Notes under the pieces: generated by a model
Database searches by the model: none
What the model saw: the letters and a program-made list of their open reading frames with translations, nothing else
Told to the model about the DNA's origin: nothing
NCBI GenBank assembly: GCA_002345825.1
Contig: DDWD01000206.1
Span: 1-64,000 of the forward strand
DNA length: 64,000 nucleotides
Direction of reading: 5' to 3'
Source of the DNA: Bacteroidales bacterium UBA2295
Lineage (GTDB): Bacteria; Bacteroidota; Bacteroidia; Bacteroidales; Tenuifilaceae
Made by a program: the position numbers and the translations under genes
In this document: piece after piece, positions 37,301-46,370 of the stretch
How positions within the stretch are numbered: position 1 is the first letter of the stretch
Layout of the letters: each line of letters opens with the position of its first letter

Positions 37301-39533
37301 GAAGCGATAAAGATGGCACCCCTTCTGCGCTGCTATCAGCCTCTTGCTGTAGTTGAGGAACTGTATCGGCATTAATCTCCTCAAATCCACTATTTGCTTC
37401 AATAATAAGTGACGTGCAGGGTAATTCCGACGCTTGGCTTTCCTTGCTCATCCATTGCATTGGGTCGCCACTCTTTATGGTATTTAGCTCTAGTATAACT
37501 AAATCGGCTGCGGACGATTCGGTTTTTACAAGATCTATTTCGGAAATTCTTTCTGTAGCATTATTAACTACTTTCACAGTGCCAATCAACCTTGAATTAT
37601 CGAGCACCTGATTAACCAATGCGTAAATGCTATCAGTTTTTGCACTGTTGTAATTAGTTACCAATATCCTTAAACTTGCTGTTCGCCATACCGTATCGCT
37701 TTTTATGTATTTAAGAAGCGCTAGTCCAAAATTTAGATTACGGCTATTGCCATTCCACCAGAGGTCTATTTTTTTAACCTTTTTTACTGATATGCTTTCC
37801 TTTTGATTTAGGAAAACAAGGTTATAGTCGAGCTTCTTTAAATCCTCAACGGTATGAATAAATTTTTCTGGATTCTTCGATTTTCGGCCCCACCCCATTA
37901 AAATGGTATTGGGCTCGAATCCGGTAAAACCGTAAACGCTAGATATCACACGCATCCCCTCGTAAACATCATTGCAACTGTGGTTCCGTGTAACAACGGG
38001 CTTCCCTCTTTGGTCAGTCTCAATGGTAGGGGTTGCATGCTTTTCAAAAAGAGTCTTTTCGCTTTTATTTTCAATAAGGTTGAAATTGGTGAACACACCC
38101 TGGCTTCCCACAAGCGTTCGGGCCATATCAATTAGGTGTGGGCGCGCCTTTGGGTTTCCACTGAACAGGATTATGTTTGGACGCCAGTTGCGCTGATCCT
38201 TCGATTCTGATAGGGAAAGTTTAATAAGCCCATATTTCACAAGCGACGACCAGAATCCTCCCCAAGTATCGCCCGATTGCAATTTCAGTTCCTTTCGCTT
38301 CAAGAAAAGGAAAATAGCTCCCAACAAAACGGTTGCCCCAATCATGGCTGCAAAATCGAGCTGAATCATCACCACAAAGCAGGCGATGGCGCCAATAATG
38401 CTTATCCAGGCTGGGATTCGGAACGATGGACGAAAATCGGAACCAGCCCAGTTTTCGATAGCACAGGTAAGGTTAAGAAATCCGTAGGTAATGATAAAAA
38501 ATATTGACACCACCCGAGCAATAACATTCAACTCTCCAATTAGAATACCTGCTAGGGCAATAAAGAAGGTGAGAATAATCGCATTTCGCGGCTCATTGCC
38601 TGCACCAACCCCTTTTGCAAAAATCTTTGGGGTAATCCTATCAATTGCTGTAGCCTGAAGAATTCGCGGAGCTCCAAGTATACTTCCAAAGGCCGAGGAA
38701 AGGGTTGCACCCCATATTCCTGCAACCACTAATGGAGAGTAAAACGAAATATTTAGCAATACCGCAGAGTCGTTTACCAAAGAATCGCGTTCAACTGTAT
38801 ATGAAAAGAAGAAGGCTAACCCAATGTACACAAGTAAACCAACAATAATAGCTGTAATTGTACCTCTGGGGATGGCCTTTTTGGGGTTGGCCAAATCGCC
38901 CGACATGGATACACCCGCCTCAAAACCAGTAACGGCTGGGAAAAAAATTGCGAAAAGAGCTATCCACGGAAGCGAGTTGGCTGCCATTCCGCTTAGGGGA
39001 GTTTGGGGGGCTAAATCATGCTTGCCCAGCAGAACTGACGTAACCGAAAGAATTAAAACAGCCAGAATAACAAACTGTGTTTTAAGGGCAAGGTTTGTGC
39101 TTATAAACGTAATTATTGTTACCACTAAAAGGGTAATGACCCCCGCAATCCTGATATTATTAATGGTTACCTCATAGTCGAATGCCGTGAGCAACGTTTC
39201 GGCAAAACCAATAATGTATAAGCTAACGCTAAAGGATAACCCCACAAAAAGGGCCAAACCGAGCGTACCACCAATTGGCAACCCCAAGCTGCGTGAAATC
39301 ATGTAGTAGGTACCACCCGTTTCAACCTTTTTATCGGTAGCAATGCTAGCTACGCTTAGGCCAGTTGTTGCAGAGATAACGTGTGCAACAAAAATTATCC
39401 CCAGTGTTGCCCAAAGCCCGGCTTGCCCTACAATCCAGGGCAACCTTAGGTACATAATTACACCTAAAATGGTTAGAATTGAAGGGGTGAACACACCCTT
39501 AAACGCGCCAAACTTATTCCCTTGCTGTGGCAT
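34380..39533 (-). CDS. SLC12-like cation-chloride cotransporter fused to an AAA+-like NTPase
   Basis: This uninterrupted 1,717-residue protein has at least four parts. Residues 1-~412 form a 12-helix APC-fold transporter opening with GVFTPSILTILGVIMYLRL and WIVGQAGL, close to the NKCC/KCC signature. Residues ~425-735 match the SLC12 cytosolic domain (WRPNIILFSGNPKARPHLI). Residues ~740-1330 are long helices without a recognised domain. Residues ~1390-1600 form a P-loop NTPase with Walker A GGRNTGKST (~1424-1432) and a Walker B-like AIIINDLELWW (~1489-1496). The last ~75 residues look like a winged helix (SIDRLARVLRQNENHTKDLLKNMQRSGLVEE). Bacterial SLC12 relatives are normally ~450-750 residues. 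I infer ion symport controlled by an ATP-dependent module. It is divergent from the NtrC-type regulator, with 171 bases between starts. Confidence 0.85.
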   Translation of the reverse strand: MPQQGNKFGAFKGVFTPSILTILGVIMYLRLPWIVGQAGLWATLGIIFVAHVISATTGLSVASIATDKKVETGGTYYMISRSLGLPIGGTLGLALFVGLSFSVSLYIIGFAETLLTAFDYEVTINNIRIAGVITLLVVTIITFISTNLALKTQFVILAVLILSVTSVLLGKHDLAPQTPLSGMAANSLPWIALFAIFFPAVTGFEAGVSMSGDLANPKKAIPRGTITAIIVGLLVYIGLAFFFSYTVERDSLVNDSAVLLNISFYSPLVVAGIWGATLSSAFGSILGAPRILQATAIDRITPKIFAKGVGAGNEPRNAIILTFFIALAGILIGELNVIARVVSIFFIITYGFLNLTCAIENWAGSDFRPSFRIPAWISIIGAIACFVVMIQLDFAAMIGATVLLGAIFLFLKRKELKLQSGDTWGGFWSSLVKYGLIKLSLSESKDQRNWRPNIILFSGNPKARPHLIDMARTLVGSQGVFTNFNLIENKSEKTLFEKHATPTIETDQRGKPVVTRNHSCNDVYEGMRVISSVYGFTGFEPNTILMGWGRKSKNPEKFIHTVEDLKKLDYNLVFLNQKESISVKKVKKIDLWWNGNSRNLNFGLALLKYIKSDTVWRTASLRILVTNYNSAKTDSIYALVNQVLDNSRLIGTVKVVNNATERISEIDLVKTESSAADLVILELNTIKSGDPMQWMSKESQASELPCTSLIIEANSGFEEINADTVPQLQQEADSSAEGVPSLSLQESISYPAKELLADEVRKIAINHEVFQDKLVHNTVITSELILKGLHKDVCGMTDRVLGSLEKYLQEPNRAESNALISKALSELTYQSKNKFSQLHESLLEKIYGELKQSLNVYIESVEEYQKAVPKYILVNFYKDEFRIKRKDSSSIKLFKSRFRIKGMLLGWPLSRKIELAQATKIFLQQNRFESLTDLYNDFGLSTFRFISNLRRSLVDLSKEVEQFENNIKKSEAPKALAELKKQTAALLEESINDLVFSNKRDIQSLNADLEQNMQRLCFVIGKPEMSYLLKPYKKIISRKHLSSYSLEQMPAVWYSNLTLFANKNLLEFILISLRNRFKVKLNKQVDELTRWTNGKLLENTTAIKSLLQDVKTTQALPDTSNVIDRILDLRNSAMQERFEVFYKDVSEIVSELPEKIDVNGERFFTDIEKGIFAESDVRSIALRKQTQFFVGTELISNVRNSMDGVSVTLKDTASRLGDKLRLATFNIENLILQGEGNEENPQNIMLQEKLATDLLKDIADEEYKVSALLEKFSKDLNQYIKATIDPLYQLVYGRMDNGKKERVKHKYSNPALTSIGNVSRGVRTFINRQVVRILYSRSEGIMLAQKFTNFEKEFKISNQLIQEMLVGLSGQKQILKNIPFYYTSLFSGSTTLNRDLWVIRAKEQKEAEIIVNRFKNGYSGGLLITGGRNTGKSTLSKYIAKTYLPNYELNIVKPPKGGSVRKDDFHKALKKALNIETDAYGFLNSSPNKRAIIINDLELWWERHEDGLDIVKEIAGFIETFGSEIFIIVNCGSISYQLINRLVKLDTSFMGQVECEPFNAEELKQLVLSRHKTGGLKLQLNGKSEDKLTEWNLAQLFNKYFNLSDGNPGYTLNTWLSNITKVVGKTIYIKLPVMPNVSHLNSVSDELWMVILQIALHRRCSIDRLARVLRQNENHTKDLLKNMQRSGLVEERFPGIFAINALLEPFLVRKLKEKGFC

Positions 39534-39672
39534 TGTAGATATAGTTACTTATTAAAATGACAGACTAATACTTTGTCCTAAAGATATGAATAGATTAGCA
39601 AAATGAGAATTTGTATCGGATTTTTGAATGATTAAAAAGAAAAATCACCACTTAATATTTGATTAAGTTCCT

Positions 39673-39680
39673 TAAATTTG
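39673..39680 (+). promoter_or_regulatory. Candidate -7 element for the NtrC-type regulator
   Basis: TAAATTTG is a perfect TAnnTTTG match. A transcript from it would start near 39686, leaving a leader of about 19 bases before the TTG at 39705. No TTG lies at the ideal -33 spacing. Confidence 0.45.
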
Positions 39681-39704
39681 TGCTTAAAGACTGAAAGTTG
39701 CATT

Positions 39705-41051
39705 TTGAGAAAAGTTTTAATAGTTGACGATGAGGAGAAAATAAGAACCTTACTCTCAAGACTTATAAGCCTTGAGGGGTTTGAGGTATATCAGTCCATT
39801 GACTGTGCCAATGCATTAAACACACTGGAAAGGTATGAAATTGATGTAGTATTGTGTGACGTTAAGTTACCCGATGGCAACGGTGTTGAACTCACTAAGT
39901 TGATTAAAGAAAAATACCCAATAATTGAAATAATTTTATTAACTGCATACGGCAACATCCCCGACGGAGTTCTTGCTATAAAGAATGGTGCATTTGATTA
40001 TATCACCAAGGGCGATGAAAACAGTAAAATTATCCCACTCCTCCATAAGGCCTCAGAAAACGTTGAGAATTTAAAAAGGCTTGTTCAACTAGAGAAATAC
40101 GTTGGTGATAAATTTTCATTCAGTAATATTATTGGCAAATCCAAGGTAATTAGGGATGTAATTGATTTAGCTCAAACAGTTGCAGAAACCGATGCTTCAG
40201 TTCTGCTTACAGGAGAAACGGGTACGGGAAAAGAAATATTTGCACAATCGATTCATTTTGCGAGCAAACGAAGTAAGAAAACTTTTTTGGCCATTAATTG
40301 CGCAGCTTTCTCAAACGACATTCTTGAAAGCGAAATGTTTGGACATTGCGCAGGTGCTTTCACTGGCGCAGTTAAAGATAAGAAAGGGCTACTCAAAGAA
40401 GCCGATGGGGGAACCCTTTTCTTAGATGAGATTGGTGAAATGCCTTTGGAACTGCAAGCAAAACTATTACGTGTAATTGAAACAGGCGAATTTTTCAAAG
40501 TTGGAGAGACAAAGCCAATAAAAACTAATGTTCGAATTATCGCCGCCACCAATCGCGACTTAAAAAAAGAGATAGAATTAGGCCATTTCAGAGATGATTT
40601 GTTTTATCGTATTTCTTTATTTCAGCTGGAATTGCCACCCATAAGGGAAAGGGTTGAGGACATTGAACTTTTCGTGAACCATTTTTCAAAAATTTCTGGA
40701 ATAAATAATGGGAAAAAAATCAATTCAATATCAACCGAGTATATGCAAGCCCTCAAACTTTACGAATGGCCAGGGAATATTAGAGAGTTAAAAAATATAA
40801 TCGAACGCAGTGTAATACTAACAAACTCTAACGAGCTAAAAACAGACACATTACCCACCGAAATAGTATGCTCACAAAAAAACTCAGCGGCACTTACGAA
40901 CAATCAAAACGAGTTGGATATTGCCAACATCGAAAAAAGACATATTCAAAACGTGCTTAGAATTACGAAAGGGAACAAAGCAGAAACTGCAAGACTACTT
41001 AACATCGCACTCACTACATTGTACCGAAAAATTAACCATTACCAGCTCTAG
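39705..41051 (+). CDS. Sigma-54-dependent response regulator (NtrC family)
   Basis: No ATG fits the start. I chose the TTG at 39705, which begins directly at the receiver (MRKVLIVDDEE) and gives 448 residues; another TTG lies 27 bases upstream. The receiver has D8 D9, acceptor D52 and T in LLTAYG. The AAA+ domain has Walker A GETGTGKE (170-177), the sigma-54 contact loop GAFTGA (217-222), Walker B GTLFLDEIGEM and the arginine-finger region DDLFYRIS. A Fis-type helix-turn-helix closes the protein (GNKAETARLLNIALTTLYRKI). It activates sigma-54 promoters when phosphorylated, most likely by the kinase at 44622-46370. Likely targets are the trk genes just downstream. Confidence 0.92.
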   Translation: MRKVLIVDDEEKIRTLLSRLISLEGFEVYQSIDCANALNTLERYEIDVVLCDVKLPDGNGVELTKLIKEKYPIIEIILLTAYGNIPDGVLAIKNGAFDYITKGDENSKIIPLLHKASENVENLKRLVQLEKYVGDKFSFSNIIGKSKVIRDVIDLAQTVAETDASVLLTGETGTGKEIFAQSIHFASKRSKKTFLAINCAAFSNDILESEMFGHCAGAFTGAVKDKKGLLKEADGGTLFLDEIGEMPLELQAKLLRVIETGEFFKVGETKPIKTNVRIIAATNRDLKKEIELGHFRDDLFYRISLFQLELPPIRERVEDIELFVNHFSKISGINNGKKINSISTEYMQALKLYEWPGNIRELKNIIERSVILTNSNELKTDTLPTEIVCSQKNSAALTNNQNELDIANIEKRHIQNVLRITKGNKAETARLLNIALTTLYRKINHYQL

Positions 41052-41172
41052 CGTATATGCTTTCAAATTGACAATCCACACTATCGTTTTGAAAGCATTA
41101 GCCAACTATTCAATATCCAAAGTAATATTTATGTGATTAGCAAACAACAACATACGGCTCAATGCCGTATGC

Positions 41173-41188
41173 TGGTACTGTTTTTGGC
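41173..41188 (+). promoter_or_regulatory. Weak sigma-54-like site before the trk genes
   Basis: TGGTAC and TTGG are placed so that the two GG/GG dinucleotides are 10 bases apart, as in -24/-12 promoters (consensus TGGCAC-N5-TTGC). The -12 C is replaced by G and the -24 C by T, so the match is imperfect. Its place, 57 bases ahead of the first gene of the trk group and after an NtrC-type gene, is what makes it worth noting. Confidence 0.25.
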
Positions 41189-41244
41189 ATACCAATACTT
41201 GATGTTATCAGACAAAATAAGATTTTGATATACTCATTTATCGT

Positions 41245-41601
41245 ATGGTAATAAAAACTAATCAAATGAAATCGCGAATACTAAAGACCCTAACACAATG
41301 GTTTCCTAATGCATTCAGTGACATTAATATCGAGAATTTCCATTCCGATTACGAAGTTCTTCGTGCATTTTCGGGGTATACTCTAAATCTAATTGTCCAC
41401 AACGATGAAAGGATGAGAGAACCATTTAAGATAATAAACATTCTGTACCTAAATGGAAACCTCCACGACAAGAATGCCATAGAGAATGAATTCTTCGGTT
41501 GTCTTTCGCAAATCGAAAGCCCGGGGTCATTAAAAGAGCACCTAGAACTTATGCCTGAAAGCCTTAAGCCCATTTACTTAAAAACTATTTTAGAAAACTA
41601 A
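41245..41601 (+). CDS. Small cytoplasmic protein of unknown function
   Basis: I do not recognise a family. The product is 118 residues (111 if the second ATG, at 41266, is used). It has no signal peptide, membrane segment or cysteine-rich motif apart from one Cys. Mixed helix and strand are suggested (FSGYTLNLIVHNDERMREPFKIINILYLNG). It sits 10 bases before trkA, in the operon with trkA and trkH, so a regulatory or accessory role in K+ uptake is a fair inference. It is the first gene after the NtrC-type regulator. Confidence 0.6.
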   Translation: MVIKTNQMKSRILKTLTQWFPNAFSDINIENFHSDYEVLRAFSGYTLNLIVHNDERMREPFKIINILYLNGNLHDKNAIENEFFGCLSQIESPGSLKEHLELMPESLKPIYLKTILEN

Positions 41602-41611
41602 CTAGATTGAT

Positions 41612-42946
41612 ATGAAGATAATTATTGCTGGTGGTGGTGATATTGGTTTTTACCTGGCTACACTACTAGCCAAAGAGATGCACGATATTACCCTTATTGA
41701 CTTACGCAAAGAGAGAGTAAAATCCATAGAAAACTCTTTAGGTATCGAAACAATACATGGAGACTCAACCAGTTACAAAATATTAAAAAATGCAAATGTT
41801 GAGAATGCCGATATTCTAATTGCAGTTACCTCATCCGAATCGGTGAACATAACAACTTCGTTGATAGGTAAAAAGCTTGGCGCTAAATTTACAATTGCCA
41901 GAATAAGCAATAAAGAGTACCTAATAGATAACCAAACGCTGGATTTAAGAGATTTTGGCATTGACGAGCTGATCTCACCCGAGTCGCTTGCAGCAAGAGA
42001 AGTAAAATATATCCTCAAAGAGCCAACATTGACAGAGATTTTCGACCTTGAGGATGGAAAGCTTACAATGATGGGGTTAAGGCTTGAACCTAATGCCCCC
42101 ATAATTAGTAAAACAGTTGCCCAAATTGCACTTCAAAATCAGGATAGAAATTTCATTATTTCTGCAATCCATAGGAAGGGCGAGATTATTACACCTAAAG
42201 GTAGTACGCGTTTTAAACCTAACGACTACTTATATTTTATAGCCTCGAATGGTGGAAAAAACAAAATTCTTGAACTGGCGGGCAAGAAACCAATAGAGAT
42301 AAAGAATGTTCTTGTTATTGGGGGAAGCCGGACAGGCACTTATATAGCACAACGGTTAAGCAGCAAGTATACTATTAAGCTCATTGAAAAAGACAAGGAA
42401 CGATGCAACGAATTGGCTTTAAAACTTCCCAATGTTCAAATAGTTAATGGAGACTGTACGGATATCAACTTCCTTGAAGAGGAAGGAGTTTCAAGTTACG
42501 ATGCATTTGTTGCCGTAACCGGAAATTCTGAAACAAACATCTTTAATTGCCTAATGGCAAGAGATTTTGGTGTAAAAAAAACAATTGCAATGGTTGAGAA
42601 TATTGGCCTATTTGACCATTCACAAAAAATTGGCGTTGATACCCTGATTAACAAAAAAATTGCAACGGCCAATTTTCTGTTCAGAAAAATCAGTAAAGGT
42701 GAGGTGGTCTCCTACTTGTACGGCATAGATGCAGAGATCCTTGCATTTACAGTTCAAAAAAAATCATACATAAAGAACAAGCAAATAAAAGACATTACTT
42801 TCCCTGAGAATGCCATTGTAAGCGGAGTAATTCGCAACGGGAAAGGATATATTACGCTTGGTGACTTCAGATTTCAGGTAGGAGACAAAATTTTAGTACT
42901 TACCTCAACAAATAACATTAAGAAAGTGGAGGCTTTCTTTAAATAG
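41612..42946 (+). CDS. trkA: Trk K+ channel regulatory subunit
   Basis: The 444-residue protein has the duplicated TrkA layout: RCK_N (1-~130, MKIIIAGGGDIGFYLATLL, the NAD-binding GxGxxG with a D in TLIDLRKER), RCK_C (~135-220), a second RCK_N (~228-345, VLVIGGSRTGTYIAQRL) and a second RCK_C (~365-444). It forms the cytosolic gating ring of TrkH and senses nucleotides. It is 10 bases after the small gene and 11 bases before trkH. Confidence 0.93.
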   Translation: MKIIIAGGGDIGFYLATLLAKEMHDITLIDLRKERVKSIENSLGIETIHGDSTSYKILKNANVENADILIAVTSSESVNITTSLIGKKLGAKFTIARISNKEYLIDNQTLDLRDFGIDELISPESLAAREVKYILKEPTLTEIFDLEDGKLTMMGLRLEPNAPIISKTVAQIALQNQDRNFIISAIHRKGEIITPKGSTRFKPNDYLYFIASNGGKNKILELAGKKPIEIKNVLVIGGSRTGTYIAQRLSSKYTIKLIEKDKERCNELALKLPNVQIVNGDCTDINFLEEEGVSSYDAFVAVTGNSETNIFNCLMARDFGVKKTIAMVENIGLFDHSQKIGVDTLINKKIATANFLFRKISKGEVVSYLYGIDAEILAFTVQKKSYIKNKQIKDITFPENAIVSGVIRNGKGYITLGDFRFQVGDKILVLTSTNNIKKVEAFFK

Positions 42947-42957
42947 CATTTAAAAAA

Positions 42958-44550
42958 ATGGCGAATTCATTTACTAAAAGGCGAATTAGTACATTTCAAA
43001 TGCTTTTCAAGCAGATAGGTGGTTTACTTATTCTGCTTGGTTTTATCATGAGCTTACCCGCCTTCGTATCACTGATTTATGGGGAGTACTTTTCTGCAAT
43101 GGGATTTGTAATATCCCTATTAATTTGTTTATTTATCGGCTTTTACCTTTACAAAAGCTTCGATTCGTCACCCGAACCACTTAGCAGGCACACGCTAATT
43201 ATTGCAGCTCTGGGCTGGCTTTCAATTGCGGTTCTCTGTGCATTACCCTTTTTTATCATTGCGCACATAACGCCCAATGATATTGCCCAGCAATTTGTCC
43301 CTTTAGGCTCAGATTACCTTTCAAGCCTTTCGTATTTTAGGGACCCTCTCCATGCTCTTTTCGAAAGTATGAGTGCATTTACAACAACAGGCTTAACAAT
43401 GGCCGTTCACGAACCATCAGTTGGGAAAGGGATCCTATTCTATCGATCCTTGGCACAATGGATAGGCGGTGCTGGGTTTATAGTGCTAGCTTTAGCGGTG
43501 CTAAAACAATCCAATGTGAGGGCAGCGTTTTTGCTTTATGGTTCCGAATCGACAGGTGAAAGGCTAAAACCCACAATTATTGAAACCGCACGCTCAATCT
43601 GGAAAATTTATTTAGGATTAACTCTATTTAGCGCTATTTTCCTCTTTGTTGGTACTAGGATGATTCTACCAGATTACAACATACTTGAGAATATTTTTGA
43701 CTCCATTAACCACGCAATGACAGGTCAATCAACAGGTGGATTCAGTACTCTTGACGATAGCATTGCAGGGTATCAATCCCGCTCAATGGATATGCTTTAC
43801 CTACTACCTATGTTTTTAGGTTCACTTTCTATCCCATTCTTTTTTAAAGTAATTTTCAACAAACAAATAAGCCTGTTTTGGAAAGACACCCAAACAAGGG
43901 CAATAATCCTTTCATGCATTGTAGGGGGTATTATTCTTTCGATATTACTAAGCCATTCAAATACTATCTCAGAGCCATATCGGATTGGCATTTTTCAATT
44001 TATAAGTGCAATAACAACTACTGGTTGGCAAACTTCTGATGTTAGCATATGGGATAGCGCATCAATGCTATTTATTGTTTTAGGAGCAATGGTTGTAGGT
44101 GGCTCATCAGGAGCTACAGTTGGTGGCATCAAGATAATTCGTGTTGTTTTGATATACAAAGGATTGAAGTGGCAAGTGAACAATTTTTTCAATTCGGCCA
44201 ATAGCATTAATGTTGTAAACTTCAACGGCAAACGAATACTGCCTGATGAAATGAATAAGGAGTTAGCATCGGCAGCAACATTCGTTTTCATCTACCTACT
44301 ATTCGTTTTACTATCTACCTTAGCCACTTATTTTCTTATGGGCGAAGGCTATACTATGGCAGATGCACTATTTGAATCTGCATCTGCTCAGGGGACAGTT
44401 GGCTTGTCAACGGGCATTACAAATCCCAACATGAACCCATTTCTTGAAATTATATACATTTTGCAAATGTGGGCAGGTAGGTTGGAGATAATCCCCATAC
44501 TGGTCTTACTTCGCACAATAATTTGGGGTACAAAACCAAATGTTGAGTAA
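42958..44550 (+). CDS. trkH: Trk potassium channel subunit
   Basis: The 530-residue membrane protein has the four-repeat (M1-P-M2) SKT architecture. Filter glycines are visible in SAFTTTGLTM, NHAMTGQSTGGFSTL, ISAITTTGWQTSD and SAQGTVGLSTG. The C-terminal segment WAGRLEIIPILVLLR is typical of TrkH. It conducts K+ (or Na+/K+) inward with TrkA as gate. It lies directly after trkA in the operon. The first helices (~1-70) are the additional D0 domain of TrkH-type proteins. Confidence 0.93.
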   Translation: MANSFTKRRISTFQMLFKQIGGLLILLGFIMSLPAFVSLIYGEYFSAMGFVISLLICLFIGFYLYKSFDSSPEPLSRHTLIIAALGWLSIAVLCALPFFIIAHITPNDIAQQFVPLGSDYLSSLSYFRDPLHALFESMSAFTTTGLTMAVHEPSVGKGILFYRSLAQWIGGAGFIVLALAVLKQSNVRAAFLLYGSESTGERLKPTIIETARSIWKIYLGLTLFSAIFLFVGTRMILPDYNILENIFDSINHAMTGQSTGGFSTLDDSIAGYQSRSMDMLYLLPMFLGSLSIPFFFKVIFNKQISLFWKDTQTRAIILSCIVGGIILSILLSHSNTISEPYRIGIFQFISAITTTGWQTSDVSIWDSASMLFIVLGAMVVGGSSGATVGGIKIIRVVLIYKGLKWQVNNFFNSANSINVVNFNGKRILPDEMNKELASAATFVFIYLLFVLLSTLATYFLMGEGYTMADALFESASAQGTVGLSTGITNPNMNPFLEIIYILQMWAGRLEIIPILVLLRTIIWGTKPNVE

Positions 44551-44590
44551 AACATTTAGGTTTTGCAATAGAATCATCGGAAACGTAAGT

Positions 44591-44598
44591 TATCTTTG
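44591..44598 (+). promoter_or_regulatory. Candidate promoter for the HAMP kinase gene
   Basis: TATCTTTG is a perfect TAnnTTTG element 24 bases before the start codon. A TTTG at 44562-44565 is the likely -33, with a slightly long 25-base spacer. It lies in the 71-base gap after trkH. Confidence 0.5.
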
Positions 44599-44621
44599 GA
44601 TAGTTTTAACAATGGACCTTT

Positions 44622-46370
44622 ATGAGGATAAAAAAGAAGATTTCATTAGGTATAGGTTTACTTTTCCTACTAATATTAGTTCTATCTGTGGTTAGCGTTG
44701 AGCAGATAAATAGGCTTGCTTCTGATTCGGAAAATATCTTAAAAAACAACCATCAAACGCTTGAGTATGTTAAGGAGATTCAAATTGTTTTAAATGAATT
44801 TCCTGTTAGCAAAAATTCATTTTTGGTAATTGAAGAGTACATAGAGAAGCAAAAGAAAAACATAACCGAAGAAGGTGAAGAAGTGCTGACAAGTAAAATT
44901 GAGCATAAAATAAATTCTTTAAAAAAAAGTCCAACAGATTCTTCCATTCTAAAAAGCATTCAAGCCGATTTACTTAAAGTAATGAGCCTAAACCTTGATG
45001 CTATTCAAAGTAAAAGTTCAGTAGCAAGCAGAACCTCTGTGAAGTCAATCCTTTGGATAAGTCTTTTAGGTTCAACCTGCTTTTTAATCGCTTTATTAAT
45101 GCTGATAAAACTTCCGGGGAACATATCTCACCCAATAGAAGAGTTGACCGAAAGCATTAAGCAGATTGCATCAAAAAACTACTCTCAACGTGTTAATTTC
45201 GAAAACCATATTGATTTTGGCGAGCTTGCTAAATCATTTAACACAATGGCAAAAAAGTTAAATGAATACAACAACAGCAACTTGGCTCAAATAATCAGTG
45301 AAAAAAAAATCACAGAAACACTTGTTAACAAGGTACATGACCCAATAATTGGTATTGATAAAAACTTTAAGATCATTTTCGCTAATGATGAATTCCTATC
45401 AACATCCTCTCTTACAATGGATCAAATAATTGGAATCTCAGTCTTAGAGCTATCGACAATTAATGAATTGGTAAGTTCAATCATGATTATTGAATCTTTG
45501 CAAAATTTAGATGATAACACTTTTAACGACACTAACAGGCAAATTCGCTTGAATCGGTTTGGTAAAGAGTTCTATTTCGACAAAGAGATTCAGGATATTT
45601 CATACACCCCCTTGGGCAAAGATGAAGAAGAATTGATTGGATATGTTATTATCCTTCGCAATATTACCAAGTATAAGGAATTAGATATTGCCAAAACTAA
45701 TTTTATAGCAACTGTTTCGCATGAATTTAAAACACCTATCTCGTCAATTAAGATGAGCTTACAACTCTTAGATAATGACAATGTTGGTTCGTTAAACAAT
45801 GAACAAAAAAAATTACTTAAGGGTATCTTTGAGGATACTGAAAGAATGCTAAAGACTACAAGCGAACTGTTACGAATGACGCAAATTGAAAGCGGAAAAA
45901 TACAAGTGAACTTAAGCTCTGTAAACATAAAAGAGGTTATGCAGTTTGCAATTAACAGTAATATGAGAAAAGCCGAATTAAAGCGTATTCAGATTGCAAC
46001 TAATTTTCCCAACATAATCCCAACTGTAATTGCGGACCCAGAAAAAACCTTATGGGTACTATCAAATCTAATATCAAATGCGCTAAATTATTCATCAAAC
46101 AATTCAAAAATTAGCATATCATCTGTGGTCAACCATAACAATGTAATTATTTCTATTAGCGACACAGGCAAAGGTATTGAACCACAGTATATCGATAGAA
46201 TTTTTGATAAATATTTTCGCATACCAGAGATTCAAAAAGCAGAAGAAGGCACAGGGCTGGGATTAGCTATATGCAAGGAATTTATTGAAGCTCAAGGTGG
46301 AGAAATCATGGTAAGAAGTAAAGTTAATGAGGGCAGCACCTTTTCTATCATTCTAAAAAGACATAGCTAA
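44622..46370 (+). CDS. Membrane-bound HAMP-PAS sensor histidine kinase
   Basis: This 582-residue protein has an N-terminal helix (LGIGLLFLLILVLSVVSV), a ~110-residue periplasmic helical region and a second helix (ILWISLLGSTCFLIALLMLI). HAMP lies at ~165-220 and PAS at ~235-350. HisKA has H367 in TVSHEFKTPISS, followed by HATPase_c with DTGKGIEPQ and GTGLGLAICKE. The form is that of KinB/NtrB-like kinases paired with NtrC-type regulators. In Bacteroidota kdp clusters, as I recall, such a kinase follows the transporter and a sigma-54 regulator precedes it; this operon copies the layout with trk genes. It probably phosphorylates the regulator at 39705-41051. Confidence 0.9.
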   Translation: MRIKKKISLGIGLLFLLILVLSVVSVEQINRLASDSENILKNNHQTLEYVKEIQIVLNEFPVSKNSFLVIEEYIEKQKKNITEEGEEVLTSKIEHKINSLKKSPTDSSILKSIQADLLKVMSLNLDAIQSKSSVASRTSVKSILWISLLGSTCFLIALLMLIKLPGNISHPIEELTESIKQIASKNYSQRVNFENHIDFGELAKSFNTMAKKLNEYNNSNLAQIISEKKITETLVNKVHDPIIGIDKNFKIIFANDEFLSTSSLTMDQIIGISVLELSTINELVSSIMIIESLQNLDDNTFNDTNRQIRLNRFGKEFYFDKEIQDISYTPLGKDEEELIGYVIILRNITKYKELDIAKTNFIATVSHEFKTPISSIKMSLQLLDNDNVGSLNNEQKKLLKGIFEDTERMLKTTSELLRMTQIESGKIQVNLSSVNIKEVMQFAINSNMRKAELKRIQIATNFPNIIPTVIADPEKTLWVLSNLISNALNYSSNNSKISISSVVNHNNVIISISDTGKGIEPQYIDRIFDKYFRIPEIQKAEEGTGLGLAICKEFIEAQGGEIMVRSKVNEGSTFSIILKRHS

